Assembly (NCBI GenBank): GCA_024349765.1
Contig: AP026073.1
Span: 3,472,001-3,536,000, forward strand
Source: Streptomyces nigrescens
GTDB taxonomy: Bacteria; Actinomycetota; Actinomycetes; Streptomycetales; Streptomycetaceae
Direction: 5' to 3'
Length of the DNA stretch: 64,000 bases
Below the pieces are notes generated by a model. It was given only the letters and a program-made list of their open reading frames with translations, did no database searches and had not been told where the DNA came from. The position numbers and the translations under genes are program-made. Positions 32,263 to 41,106 of this stretch are shown here, piece after piece; the stretch's first letter is position 1, and every line of letters begins with the position of its first letter.

Positions 32263-32278
32263 CCTAACAATTGTTTGG
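32263..32278. promoter_or_regulatory. KstR2-like operator CCTAACAATTGTTTGG
   Basis: A 16-bp palindrome with one mismatch (core AACAATTGTT) lies in the 110-bp divergent promoter of ech and fadE30. A copy differing by one base lies at 45628 in the echA20/SDR promoter. The sequence differs from the M. tuberculosis KstR2 box (core CAAG..CTTG) but the placement is equivalent. The most likely binder is the TetR protein encoded at 34317. Confidence 0.8.
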
Positions 32279-32359
32279 TAGGTTAACGTACGGGCCCTCG
32301 GCCGTCGAGAAGTCGATCCGCCGGGACGCCCGTCCCACGAGAGCCGCCCGGAGCCGCCC

Positions 32360-33535
32360 ATGAGCAGCAGCGTCGAGGAGTTCCGCACCGAGTTCCGCAG
32401 CTGGCTGCGGGCCCACCTCACCGGGGAATTCGCGGGCCTGCGCGGACGCGGTGGCCCCGGCCGGGAACACGAGGCCTTCGCCGAACGCCTCGCCTGGGAG
32501 CGGCACATGGCCGCCGCGGGCTGGACCTGCGTCGGCTGGCCCAAGGAGTACGGCGGGCGCGGCGCCACCCTCGAACAGCAGGTGGCCTGCCACGAGGAGT
32601 ACGCCCTCGCCGACGCCCCCGCCCGGGTGGGCCACCTGGGCGAACAGCTCCTCGGCCCCACCCTGATGGCCTTCGGCACCCCCGAGCAGCGGGAGCGGTA
32701 CCTCCCCCGGATCGTCGCCGTCGAGGAGCTGTGGTGCCAGGGCTACAGCGAGCCGGACGCCGGATCGGACCTGGCGAACGTCCGGACCCGGGCCGAGCTC
32801 GACGACGCAGCGGACGAATGGGTGGTCACCGGCCAGAAGATCTGGACCTCGCTCGCCCACGCCTCCGACTGGTGCTTCGTCGTCGCCCGCACCGAACCCG
32901 GCTCCACCCGCCACCACGGCCTGTCCTACCTACTGGTCCCGCTCGACCAGCCGGGCGTGGAGATACGGCCGATCACCCAGCTCACCGGCACCTCCGAATT
33001 CAACGAGGTGTTCTTCGACGGCGCCCGCACCGCCGCCGGGAACATCGTCGGAGCGCCGGGCGAGGGCTGGCAGGTCGCCATGGCGACCCTCGGCTTCGAA
33101 CGCGGTGTGTCCACCCTCGGCCAGCAGGTCGGCTTCCGCCGCGAACTCGAATCCCTCATCGAGCTGGCCAAGCGCAACGGCGCCGCCCGGGACCCGCTGA
33201 TCCGCGACCGCATCGCCCGGGCCTGGACCGGCCTGGAGATCATCCGCGGCAACGCACTGCGCATGCTCGACGGCGTCGCGGCCGGCGCCCCCGGCCCGGA
33301 GGCGTCCATCGGCAAGATCTTCTGGGCCACCTGGCACCGTGAGCTGGGCGAACTCGCCATGGACGTGTGCGGCGCCGACGGTATGACGGCCGCCGGAGCG
33401 CCGTACGACCTCGACGACTGGCAGCGGCTCTTCCTCTTCTCCCGCGCCGACACGATCTACGCCGGCTCGAACGAGATCCAGCGCAACATCATCGCCGAGC
33501 GCGTGCTCGGCCTGCCGAAGGAGGTTCGCCCGTGA
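32360..33535 (+). CDS. fadE30: Acyl-CoA dehydrogenase, large subunit, FadE30/IpdE1-like
   Basis: Protein of 391 aa. Motifs: 'WTCVGWPKEYGGRGATLEQQ', 'CQGYSEPDAGSDLANVRTRA', 'VVTGQKIWTSLAHASDWCFV' and the C-terminal 'DTIYAGSNEIQRNIIAERVL'. The position of the catalytic Glu is occupied by 'GADGMTAAGAPYDLDD', so the base must come from a partner. In M. tuberculosis, FadE30 (IpdE1) with FadE33 (IpdE2) dehydrogenates 5-OH-HIP-CoA, the first beta-oxidation step on the ring C/D propionate. It is divergent from ech with the 16-bp operator between, and overlaps the next SDR gene by GTGA. Confidence 0.87.
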   Translation: MSSSVEEFRTEFRSWLRAHLTGEFAGLRGRGGPGREHEAFAERLAWERHMAAAGWTCVGWPKEYGGRGATLEQQVACHEEYALADAPARVGHLGEQLLGPTLMAFGTPEQRERYLPRIVAVEELWCQGYSEPDAGSDLANVRTRAELDDAADEWVVTGQKIWTSLAHASDWCFVVARTEPGSTRHHGLSYLLVPLDQPGVEIRPITQLTGTSEFNEVFFDGARTAAGNIVGAPGEGWQVAMATLGFERGVSTLGQQVGFRRELESLIELAKRNGAARDPLIRDRIARAWTGLEIIRGNALRMLDGVAAGAPGPEASIGKIFWATWHRELGELAMDVCGADGMTAAGAPYDLDDWQRLFLFSRADTIYAGSNEIQRNIIAERVLGLPKEVRP

Positions 33536-34320
33536 CCTCGGTCCCGCCCCGCTACGTACCCGGCCACCAACTGCTCGCCGGCCGCACCGCCGTCATCACC
33601 GCGGCCGCGGGCGCCGGAATCGGCGGCGCGACCGCCAAGCGGCTGCTGGAGGAAGGCGCGGACGTCGTCCTCTCCGACGCCCACGCCCGCCGCCTCAAGG
33701 AGTCGGAGGCGGAGCTGGCAGGCGAGTTCGGCGCCGACCGCGTCGCCGCCCTGCCCTGCGACGTCACCGAGGAATCCCAGGTCGCGGCCCTCTTCGACCT
33801 GGCCGAGGAACGCCACGGCCGGCTCGACATCGTCGTCAACAACGCCGGGCTCGGGGGCACCGCCGACCTCGTCGACATGACCGACGAGCAGTGGGACAGG
33901 GTCCTCGACGTCACCTTGAACGGGACCTTCCGCTGCACCCGCGCCGCGCTCCGCCGGATGAAGGCCGCGGGCAGCGGCGGTGTCATCGTCAACAACGCCT
34001 CGGTCGTCGGCTGGCGGGCCCAGCAGGGCCAGTCCCACTACGCCGCCGCCAAGGCCGGCGTGATGGCCCTGACCCGCTGCGCCGCCCTGGAGGCCGCCGA
34101 CTTCGGAGTGCGCGTCAACGCCGTCTCGCCGAGCCTCGCCATGCACCCCCACCTGGTGAAGGTCACCACGCCCGAGCTGCTGGCGGAGTTGACCTCCCGC
34201 GAGGCGTTCGGCCGCTACGCCGAGCCGTGGGAGGTGGCCAACGTCATCGTCTTCCTCGCCAGCGGCTACTCCTCGTACCTCACCGGGGAGGTCCTGTCGG
34301 TCAGCAGCCAGCACCCGTGA
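33532..34320 (+). CDS. ipdF: Short-chain dehydrogenase, IpdF-like
   Basis: Protein of 262 aa from the GTG at 33532, overlapping the fadE30 stop. Classical SDR: cofactor motif 'GRTAVITAAAGAGIGGATAK', 'NNAGLGGTADLVDMTDEQWD', and catalytic Tyr/Lys in 'QSHYAAAKAGVMALTRCAAL'. Position directly after fadE30 and before the TetR gene corresponds to Rv3559c (IpdF) in M. tuberculosis, which interconverts the 5-oxo and 5-hydroxy forms of the HIP-CoA skeleton. The substrate assignment rests on synteny and family. Confidence 0.82.
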   Translation: MTSVPPRYVPGHQLLAGRTAVITAAAGAGIGGATAKRLLEEGADVVLSDAHARRLKESEAELAGEFGADRVAALPCDVTEESQVAALFDLAEERHGRLDIVVNNAGLGGTADLVDMTDEQWDRVLDVTLNGTFRCTRAALRRMKAAGSGGVIVNNASVVGWRAQQGQSHYAAAKAGVMALTRCAALEAADFGVRVNAVSPSLAMHPHLVKVTTPELLAELTSREAFGRYAEPWEVANVIVFLASGYSSYLTGEVLSVSSQHP

Positions 34321-34994
34321 GAGGAGAGCGCCGGACCCCGGCCTCCAACACAAGCGATAGGAAGACCGCGGTCAGTAGCAGTAGCAGGAGCAGGAGGAAG
34401 ACTGTCACGAGCCCGGCGCCCGAGCGGCGCGAGGAGCTCCTGGCCACCGCCGCCGAGGTGTTCGCGGCGCAGGGTTACCGCGCCACCACCGTCCGAAAGA
34501 TCGCGGACGCGGCGGGCATGCTCGCGGGCAGCCTCTACTACCACTTCGACTCCAAGGAGTCGATGCTCGACGAGATCCTCGCCACCTTCCTGGACGAGCT
34601 CCGGTCCCGGTACGACGCCGTGCTGGCCGCCGGCCTCGGGCCCAGGGAGACCATCGAGGCCCTGGTCACCGAGTCCTTCCGGGAGATCGACCGGCACCGC
34701 GCCGCCGTCGCCATCTACCAGAAGGAGTCCCCGCACCTGCGCACCCAGCCCCGCTTCGGCTACCTCACCGCCTCGCAGCGGAAGTTCGAGAAGGCGTGGC
34801 TGGGCACGCTGGAGCGCGGCGTGGCCGCCAAGGTCTTCCGCGCCGACCTCGACATCCGGCTCACCTACCGCTTCGTGCGCGACACCGTCTGGGTCGCCGC
34901 GAGCTGGTACCGCCCGGGCGGACAGCACGGCCCGGAGGAGATCGCCCGCCAGTACCTGTCGACGGTGCTGGAAGGCATCGCCGTCCGGGACTGA
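34317..34994 (+). CDS. kstR2: TetR family repressor, KstR2-like
   Basis: Protein of 225 aa from the GTG at 34317, overlapping the ipdF stop as GTGA. The first about 35 residues are Ser/Arg-rich (SDRKTAVSSSSRSRRK), an extension not usual in KstR2. HTH 'ELLATAAEVFAAQGYRATTV' ... 'AAGMLAGSLYYHFDSKESML'. The C-terminal domain has 'YQKESPHLRTQPRFGYLTAS' and 'FVRDTVWVAASWYRPGG', in the style of KstR2, which in mycobacteria is released from DNA by HIP-CoA. It lies between ipdF and fadA6 as in M. tuberculosis. Expected targets are the near-identical palindromes at 32263 and 45628. Confidence 0.85.
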   Translation: MRGERRTPASNTSDRKTAVSSSSRSRRKTVTSPAPERREELLATAAEVFAAQGYRATTVRKIADAAGMLAGSLYYHFDSKESMLDEILATFLDELRSRYDAVLAAGLGPRETIEALVTESFREIDRHRAAVAIYQKESPHLRTQPRFGYLTASQRKFEKAWLGTLERGVAAKVFRADLDIRLTYRFVRDTVWVAASWYRPGGQHGPEEIARQYLSTVLEGIAVRD

Positions 34995-35038
34995 CGCACG
35001 ACCCGAAAACTCCGGGAATGACGCACGACCCGAGAACG
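34985..35038. repeat. 27-bp direct repeat at the 3' end of the kstR2-like gene
   Basis: Two head-to-tail copies, 34985-35011 and 35012-35038, with two mismatches (core TGACGCACGACCCGARAAC). The first copy contains the TGA stop of the TetR gene, and the duplication enlarges the gap to fadA6. Confidence 0.88.
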
Positions 35039-35066
35039 TAGACAAGGAACAGGAAGAGGAGTGGCC

Positions 35067-36224
35067 ATGGCCGAGGCATACATCGTCGAAGCGGTCCGCA
35101 CCCCGGTCGGCAGGCGGAACGGAGGACTGGCCGCCGTGCACCCGGCCGACCTCGGCGCGCACGTCCTGAAAGCGCTGATGGAGCGCTCCGGCGCCGACCC
35201 GGCGGCCGTCGAGGACGTCGTCTTCGGCTGTCTGGACACCGTCGGCCCGCAGGCGGGCGACATAGCCCGCACCTGCTGGCTGGCCGCCGGGCTGCCCGAA
35301 GAGGTCCCCGGAGTGACCGTGGACCGGCAGTGCGGCTCCTCCCAGCAGGCCCTGCACTTCGCCGCGCAGGGAGTGCTCTCCGGCACCCAGGACCTGGTGG
35401 TCGCGGGCGGCGTGCAGAACATGTCCCAGGTGCCGATCGCCTTCGCCAGCCGCCAGGCCGCCGAGCCGCTCGGCCTCACCCAGGGCCCGTACGCCGGCTC
35501 CGAGGGATGGCGGGCCCGCTACGGCGACCGGCCCGTCAACCAGTTCCACGGCGCCGAGCTGATCGCGACGAAGTGGGACATCTCCCGCCGCGCCATGGAG
35601 GAGTTCGCCCTGCGCTCACACCAGCGGGCCATCCGCGCCATCGACGAGGGCCGCTTCGACCGCGAGACCGTCCCGTACGGCGACGTGACCACCGACGAGG
35701 GCCCGCGCCGCGACACCACCCTGGAGAAGATGGCCGGCCTCCAGCCGCTCACCGAGGGCGGCCGGCTCACCGCCGCCGTCTCCTCCCAGGTCTCCGACGG
35801 TGCCTCCGCCCTCCTGATCGCGAGCGACCGCGCCGTACGCGAGCACGGCCTGACCCCGCGCGCCCGCATCCACCACCTCTCCGTCCGCGGCGAGGACCCG
35901 ATCCGGATGCTGTCCGCACCCATCCCCGCCACCGCGTACGCGCTGAAGAAGGCCGGGATGACGCTCGACGACATCGACCTCGTCGAGATCAACGAGGCCT
36001 TCGCCCCGGTCGTCCTCGCCTGGCTCAAGGAGACCGCCGCCGACCCCGAGAAGGTCAACGTCAACGGCGGCGCCATCGCCCTCGGCCACCCGCTGGGCGC
36101 CACCGGCACCAAGCTGATGACGACCCTGCTGCACGAACTGGAGCGCACCGGCGGCCGATTCGGCCTGCAGACCATGTGCGAGGGCGGCGGCCAGGCGAAC
36201 GTCACGATCATCGAGCGGCTGTAG
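35067..36224 (+). CDS. fadA6: Acetyl-CoA acyltransferase (thiolase), FadA6-like
   Basis: Protein of 385 aa from the ATG at 35067 (GAGGAG 7 nt upstream; a GTG at 35061 is too close to it). Thiolase motifs: nucleophilic Cys89 in 'VTVDRQCGSSQQALHFAAQG', 'VEINEAFAPVVLAWLKETAA', His in 'NGGAIALGHPLGATGTKLMT' and the second Cys in 'LQTMCEGGGQANVTIIERL'. In M. tuberculosis, FadA6 carries out a thiolytic step late in ring C/D breakdown. It is the last gene of the fadE30-ipdF-kstR2-fadA6 operon. Confidence 0.87.
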   Translation: MAEAYIVEAVRTPVGRRNGGLAAVHPADLGAHVLKALMERSGADPAAVEDVVFGCLDTVGPQAGDIARTCWLAAGLPEEVPGVTVDRQCGSSQQALHFAAQGVLSGTQDLVVAGGVQNMSQVPIAFASRQAAEPLGLTQGPYAGSEGWRARYGDRPVNQFHGAELIATKWDISRRAMEEFALRSHQRAIRAIDEGRFDRETVPYGDVTTDEGPRRDTTLEKMAGLQPLTEGGRLTAAVSSQVSDGASALLIASDRAVREHGLTPRARIHHLSVRGEDPIRMLSAPIPATAYALKKAGMTLDDIDLVEINEAFAPVVLAWLKETAADPEKVNVNGGAIALGHPLGATGTKLMTTLLHELERTGGRFGLQTMCEGGGQANVTIIERL

Positions 36225-36646
36225 GACACGGAGACCGCGAAGCCCACCTCGCCCCGCCCGCCTCTCCACCCCCACCGGGCAACGCGCCGACCGGCGGTGC
36301 CGCCGACCCCGCCCAGCCGCGGCAGCCGCACGATCCGCCGCCACCCGCGCCGCCGGCCACTTCCGGTGGGGCGACGAAACCCGCACCGCCCCACGCCCCC
36401 GCCAAGCCCTGGAAGTCCTGCACGTACTACTCCGGTACCCGGCTCACGGAGTACGGCGATCGTGGGGCGGCCGTGAAGGAGGTGCAGTGCATCCTCCGGG
36501 CCCGCGGCTACAACATCGGCCCCAGCGGCGTGGACGGCGTCTTCGGCTCCGACACGCTGTTCGAGGTCAAGAGGTTCCAGAGCAGGCACCACCTCCAGGT
36601 CGACGGGCAGGTCGGTACCCGGACCTGGGCGGCGTTGCGGTCGTGA
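36225..36646 (+). pseudogene. Remnant of a peptidoglycan-binding protein
   Basis: Directly after fadA6 a frame without any start codon reads through a Pro-rich stretch (PPASPPPPGNAPTGG ... PPPPAPPATSGG) into a complete PG_binding_1 domain: 'TRLTEYGDRGAAVKEVQCIL', 'SGVDGVFGSDTLFEVKRFQS', 'VDGQVGTRTWAALRS'. The missing N-terminus probably held an XRE HTH or a membrane anchor, as in other Streptomyces proteins of this layout. It looks like the tail of a gene cut off when the thiolase operon was joined here. Confidence 0.65.
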
Positions 36647-36670
36647 CCGACCTGCCGGTGGCCCCAGGGC

Positions 36671-37777
36671 TCAGCGCCGCAGCCACTGCCCGCGGTACGC
36701 GCCGGGCGTGACCCCGTAGGCCGACTTGAACGTCCGGTTGAACACCGCGGGGTCACGGAAGCCCCATCGCCTGGCGATCTGGCCCGCGCCGCGCTGTGAC
36801 TGGGCCGGATCGGACAGGTCCGCCCGGCAGTGTTCCAGGCGGCGTTCGCGCAGGAATCCGCCGACGGTGAGCCCGTCCCGCTGGAAGAGGTGGTGCAGAT
36901 AGCGCAGCGAGATGTGGTGGGCGGCGGCGAGGGAGGCCGGGGACAAGTCGGCGTCGTGCAAGTGGTGTTCGACGTACGTCTTGATGTCGTGCAAGAGCAG
37001 GTCGGTGCGTGACCGGGCGGGTTCCGGTGCGGTGGGCACCGGTCCGGCCGGGTGGGGGCGCGTCTCGCCGTGGCGCAGCGCGGTCTGGCTGTCGAGGAAG
37101 GCCGTCGCGAGGTTGACCGCGGCGGTGCCCAGCCACGCGGTGTGCCGGGCCTCTCGCGACGGTGCCTGCGCGGCGAGCCCGTACACGAAGGACGCGAGGA
37201 GGGCCGCCGGTCCCGAACGGGTCGGGGTGGGCCGCCCGGACACTGCGCGGAGCGACTCGCCGGGGAGCGGTAAGACGGCCTCGGGCATGTGCAGGACCAG
37301 CGCCCGGCCCGGGCGCTCGGGCGCGCCGGCGGACAGCCGGAAGCACTCGGAGGGCTCCCACAGCACCACGCTGCCGGACTCCACCCGGACGAGCCGCTGA
37401 TCGCGGCCGAGGACCACGGGCCCGCGGGTCGCGAAGACCAGGTGCCAGGTGCGCGGCAGGCCGTCGGCGTACCGGCCCGCCAGCTCTACGACGGCGGGCG
37501 GTGCGGGTGGGCTCAGCAGCGACAGCCGCACCGGTCCCAGGTCGAGATGGTGATGGTCCGCCCGTCCGACCGCCCCCGTGCGGGCCCGGACCGGAGCAGC
37601 GCCGGTCGGGGCGGTGTGCGGGGCCGCCGCGTGGTCGGCGGCAGCACGGTGCCGCCGGCCCGCAGGCGTACCGGGCCTCGTGACGGCGGGCTGTCGGCGG
37701 CGCCTGCCGGGGGCGGCCGTCGTGGCGTTCGCGATCTCGCGTTCGTCCGGGCCGGATGAGCTGCCGTCCGCCGTCAT
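36671..37777 (-). CDS. AraC family transcriptional regulator
   Basis: Protein of 368 aa from the ATG at 37777 (GGGGGAA upstream). A long disordered N-terminus (residues 1-75, Ala/Arg/Pro/His-rich) precedes an AraC-binding-like cupin domain (about 80-230: 'VRLSLLSPPAPPAVVELAGR', 'ESGSVVLWEPSECFRLSAGA'). The AraC HTH pair follows at about 265-365 ('SPASLAAAHHISLRYLHHLF' and 'IARRWGFRDPAVFNRTFKSA' with 'YGVTPGAYR'). No catabolic gene is adjacent on its strand; it could regulate either flank of the steroid locus. Confidence 0.87.
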   Translation of the reverse strand: MTADGSSSGPDEREIANATTAAPGRRRRQPAVTRPGTPAGRRHRAAADHAAAPHTAPTGAAPVRARTGAVGRADHHHLDLGPVRLSLLSPPAPPAVVELAGRYADGLPRTWHLVFATRGPVVLGRDQRLVRVESGSVVLWEPSECFRLSAGAPERPGRALVLHMPEAVLPLPGESLRAVSGRPTPTRSGPAALLASFVYGLAAQAPSREARHTAWLGTAAVNLATAFLDSQTALRHGETRPHPAGPVPTAPEPARSRTDLLLHDIKTYVEHHLHDADLSPASLAAAHHISLRYLHHLFQRDGLTVGGFLRERRLEHCRADLSDPAQSQRGAGQIARRWGFRDPAVFNRTFKSAYGVTPGAYRGQWLRR

Positions 37778-38050
37778 GTTCTGGTTCCCCCCGTGCACTT
37801 GGTGTACGTGTGGTGTACGTGCCTGAAGTTGCGTGCGCACCCTCGGCGCCGCGTCCGGCGGCCGGTCCGGGGCCGTCCCCCCGGGTGCTTGGCCCGAGTC
37901 TGGAGCGGGCGGGACAGCAGCGGCCAGGGCTGCCCGCCAGAAGCGTCAAAGGCGGGACGACCATGGCTGTGACCTGCGGGGACACCTGGCTGCCGGGCGG
38001 CGGAGCGGGACGGCCTGCCATAGTGGGACGCGCGGGGAAGGGGGGCCGCC

Positions 38051-38754
38051 GTGGGACGTTGGCAGCCGCTGCGGGATGACCTGCCCGCCGAGGTGGCCCG
38101 GTTGGTGCGAGAACTGCGCCAGTACGTGGACCGGTGCGAGATGACCACCGCGACCGTCGCCGCGAAGACCGGCTACAGCCGCAGTTCGTGGCTGCGCTAT
38201 CTGAACGGCCGGAGAATGCCGCCCTGGTCGCCGGTCTCGGGACTGGGACGGCTGGCGCAGGCCGATGCCGAGTACCTGCGCGTGTTGTGGGAGTCGGCGG
38301 CCCACGCCTGGAAGGAGGAGGGCCCGGCCGGTGAGAGCGGCCCACCGCCCGTCCCGCGTGACCCGGCGGAACGCCCGCAGGGCTCGGACACCCCGACCGG
38401 GCGGCCGCCGGGTGCCGGGGAGCAGGCTGCCGGGGCCTGGATCCTTACCGCGAGAGGTGCGATCGCGACAGCGTCGTCGTCCACCGCCTGCGCGCGTACG
38501 GCCGCGTCCTGACGCTTGAGTACAGCCCGGCCTGCCTGGCGAGCTGGGCGGAGGTGGATACTCCTGCGGCGACGGCACGGTTGCGGATCGCCACGACCGG
38601 CGGCGACCAGGAAGTGGCCGGCAAGGGCGGTGCGTACACGGAGATGGTCGGAAGCGGGCCGGACGCCGCGCGTGCCACGGTCGTCGTGGCCGGCCACCAG
38701 CTCGGCGTCGGACGGTACGACAGCTGGATCGACGCCGTCACCGGCAGCGCGTGA
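38051..38754 (+). pseudogene. XRE HTH-DUF2690 protein gene interrupted by a frameshift
   Basis: The first frame from the GTG at 38051 encodes an XRE-like HTH ('ELRQYVDRCEMTTATVAAKT', 'GYSRSSWLRYLNGRRMPPWS') and a Pro-rich linker. The conserved DUF2690 domain continues in another frame from about 38395: 'CRGAGCRGLDPYRERCDRD' and 'YGRVLTLEYSPACLASWAEV', ending at 38754. The downstream frame is closed by a stop at 38359, so the shift lies between 38359 and 38395. Unlike the intact paralogue at 39370, no membrane helix separates the two domains. It may be a real mutation or a sequencing error. Confidence 0.72.
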
Positions 38755-39238
38755 GGGTTACGGCGTCTGTCCGCAGCCGGCGGAACCGTCCGGTGTCGTA
38801 GACCTCGTACATGTGGTCCCGGTCCAGACGCAGCGGGAGACCGTAGCGTTCGCCCTGGTAGACGATCCACTGGCCGGTGGAGGCGAGACGCTGCGCCGCC
38901 GCGCCCCAGGTGGCGGACCCGACGATCCCGTCCGCGGACAGCCGGTGGTTGCTCTGCCAGACGCGGGTGGCGTCGGCGGTCGCCTTGTCGTAGGTGCAGG
39001 TGATCCCCGAGGGGGCGGAGTATCCGTCGGCCCACAGCATGCTCTGCCACAGTCCGACCAGATCGCTGCGCCGGGTGCGGCCGACCACCAGCTGTTCCGC
39101 CGCGGGCAGCCCGCCCGCGACGAGTACGCCGCCACGTCGGTCGCCGGACCGGTGGTCCCGTGGCCCCCCGGCCCCCGCGCACACCACTGCCAGCACCAGT
39201 ACGCACAGTGCGGCGCGTGCCGCATTCCCTCCGCCCAT
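38738..39238 (-). CDS. Secreted peptidoglycan-binding domain protein
   Basis: Protein of 166 aa. Signal peptide at residues 1-25 (NAARAALCVLVLAVVCAGAG). A PG_binding_1-like domain covers about 60-115 ('GLWQSMLWADGYSAPSGITC', 'VWQSNHRLSADGIVGSATWG'), and a C-terminal extension of about 50 residues has no known domain. It probably associates with the cell wall outside the membrane. The start at 39238 lacks a ribosome site. It converges with, and overlaps by 17 bp, the frameshifted DUF2690 gene, and is divergent from the intact DUF2690 gene. Confidence 0.75.
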   Translation of the reverse strand: MGGGNAARAALCVLVLAVVCAGAGGPRDHRSGDRRGGVLVAGGLPAAEQLVVGRTRRSDLVGLWQSMLWADGYSAPSGITCTYDKATADATRVWQSNHRLSADGIVGSATWGAAAQRLASTGQWIVYQGERYGLPLRLDRDHMYEVYDTGRFRRLRTDAVTLTRCR

Positions 39239-39369
39239 GAAACCGTCATAACGTCAACTGGGGTGCAATGGCGCCCACTTGGGCAAAACCACGGTTCTCG
39301 GTTCACGCGCGACGGATACGGTGAGGTGGCACATGACGAACAGAACGTACCGGGCTCCGGAGGCCGAGC

Positions 39370-40422
39370 TTGACTGACTGGAAGTCGTTACCCGACGGTC
39401 TCGCCTCGGACGTCCGCCATCTCGTCGTCGAACTGCGGGCGTTGAAGGAACGTACCGGGCTGAGCCTTACCGCACTCGCCAGGCGCACCCCGCACAGCAA
39501 GTCGTCCTGGGAGCGCTATCTCAACGGCAAGGCACTGCCGTCGCAGCACGCGGTGACGTCGCTCGGCAAGCTGGCCGACGCCGACCCCGCCCGGCTCCTG
39601 GCGCTGTGGGAACTGGCGAACACCGCTTGGCACGACCGCGAAGTCCACGACGTCCGCGAAGCCCACGACGACAGCGAAGCCCACGACGACCGCGAAGCGC
39701 ACGGCGTCCACGAAACCCACGACGACACCGAAGCCCGCGACATCGGCGAAGTCCGGGACCGGCAGCCCGGGGCACCCACCCCCGGGACGGAACCCACCCC
39801 GGCCCCACCAGCGGCGGAGCCGCCCGCACGCCGCCGCCTCAGCAGACGGCCGCCGGTCTGGGCCCTGATCGCCCTGGCCGTCGTCGTCGCGTCAAGTGCC
39901 GCCCTCTTCATGGCGTTCGGCCGGCACTCCACCGCGCACACCGACCGGGACGGCACGCCCGGGGCGAACGCATCGACCAGACAACTCGACGTCAATTGCT
40001 TCGCGGACAGCTGCGCCGGCAAGGACCCCAAGCAGACCGGCTGCGGCGGCGATGCGTGGACCGCCGCCCTGGACAAGGTCGCCGGGGTCTACGTGGAGCT
40101 GCGCTACAGCGACGCCTGCAAGGCCGCCTGGTCCCGTATCAGTTGGGGCCGCCGCGGTGACATCGCCCGGGTCGTCGGCGCGGGCGGCCGGACGTACCAG
40201 AACAAGGTCCACTACGACACCGACACGTTCAGTGCGATGGTCGCCGCCCCCAGCCCCTCAACCGCAAGGGCCTGTGTTCAGCTCACTTCCGGGGTGCACG
40301 CCTGCACGTCCCCCGGCGGCACCCAGCACCTCACGGAGCCCCCGAACCCGCCCACCGCGTCCCCGTCCGCGAACACCCCCTCGGCGGCCACCCCGAAGCA
40401 AGGTCAGCACCGGAACACCTGA
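39370..40422 (+). CDS. XRE HTH-DUF2690 single-pass membrane protein
   Basis: Protein of 350 aa from a TTG start (GGAGG 8 nt upstream). XRE-like HTH at about residues 15-75 ('ALKERTGLSLTALARRTPHS', 'KSSWERYLNGKALPSQ'), an acidic His/Asp repeat region (about 88-135), a Pro-rich linker, one membrane helix at about 160-182 ('PPVWALIALAVVVASSAALF') and an extracellular DUF2690 domain ('CFADSCAGKDPKQTGCGGDA' ... 'YVELRYSDACKAAWSRISWG'). The layout puts a DNA-binding-like domain inside and a Cys-rich domain outside, typical of Streptomyces. It is the intact paralogue of the broken gene at 38051. Confidence 0.82.
   Translation: MTDWKSLPDGLASDVRHLVVELRALKERTGLSLTALARRTPHSKSSWERYLNGKALPSQHAVTSLGKLADADPARLLALWELANTAWHDREVHDVREAHDDSEAHDDREAHGVHETHDDTEARDIGEVRDRQPGAPTPGTEPTPAPPAAEPPARRRLSRRPPVWALIALAVVVASSAALFMAFGRHSTAHTDRDGTPGANASTRQLDVNCFADSCAGKDPKQTGCGGDAWTAALDKVAGVYVELRYSDACKAAWSRISWGRRGDIARVVGAGGRTYQNKVHYDTDTFSAMVAAPSPSTARACVQLTSGVHACTSPGGTQHLTEPPNPPTASPSANTPSAATPKQGQHRNT
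39631..39753. repeat. 18-bp in-frame tandem repeat in the XRE-DUF2690 gene
   Basis: Six 18-bp units from 39646 plus a 15-bp half unit before them encode H-D-D-x-E-A-like hexapeptides (for example HDDSEA, HDDREA, HDDTEA). The result is a highly charged tract between the HTH and the membrane helix. Confidence 0.88.
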
Positions 40423-41106
40423 CGTCGTCAGGCAGTCGGGCCCGACCAGCCGTACTTCTCGCACCACCCTCGTTGGCACGCCGATTGCCTTCCGTGCCCC
40501 CGCCGCCCGCGTCCCCGTGTACGACAAGGAGGCCGGAGGGGGCGTCCGGCCTCCTGGGCACGTCGTTGTCTGGCGGCGGGCCAGGCCAACCGGTCTGTCG
40601 GTGGGCCGGATCAACCGGCACGGATCAGGGCATCGGGCCCTGCCTTTCGGGTGCCGTCGGCGCGCTGGCCGTGCGGTCCCGGCGCTGGCGGGCCGCCTTC
40701 GGTCTTACCGGGCCCGTGGCGTGCGGGCGACCGCCGAGCTCGATGAGCGCGCCCGCGTCTCCCTCGCCCATCGTTCCCGATCAGGGACCCGGGAGAGCTG
40801 GACGAAGGTTGCTGGGTCGGTCGGCCGATCTTCTGGAACGTGCGGTGCGGGGAGAACGGGCCCCTGGCCGCGGTTGCCGTCATCCCGCTTCGGCGGGTTG
40901 TCCCGCTGCCGGGTGGGGCCCGTTCCTCGTTGCTGTCGAGTACTGCCGGGCGGAGCGCCGTTCCTGGGCTTCCACCGGACGTGGCGCTCCGGCGTTGCGG
41001 TCCCGGCGCGCTGCATCCGGAATGCCGGCGGGGTGCGGGCCAACAGGTCATTGACCGCGCAGTGGGCACATCCTCCCTCAGGCCCCGCCACGGCCCTCGG
41101 GCCTCC
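40423..41106. other. 684 bp without a supported gene
   Basis: Several overlapping open frames exist on both strands but none has a recognisable domain, a ribosome site or a preferred frame. No hairpin stronger than background and no repeat was noticed. It may be decayed sequence between the DUF2690 gene and the convergent phosphatase gene. Confidence 0.5.
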
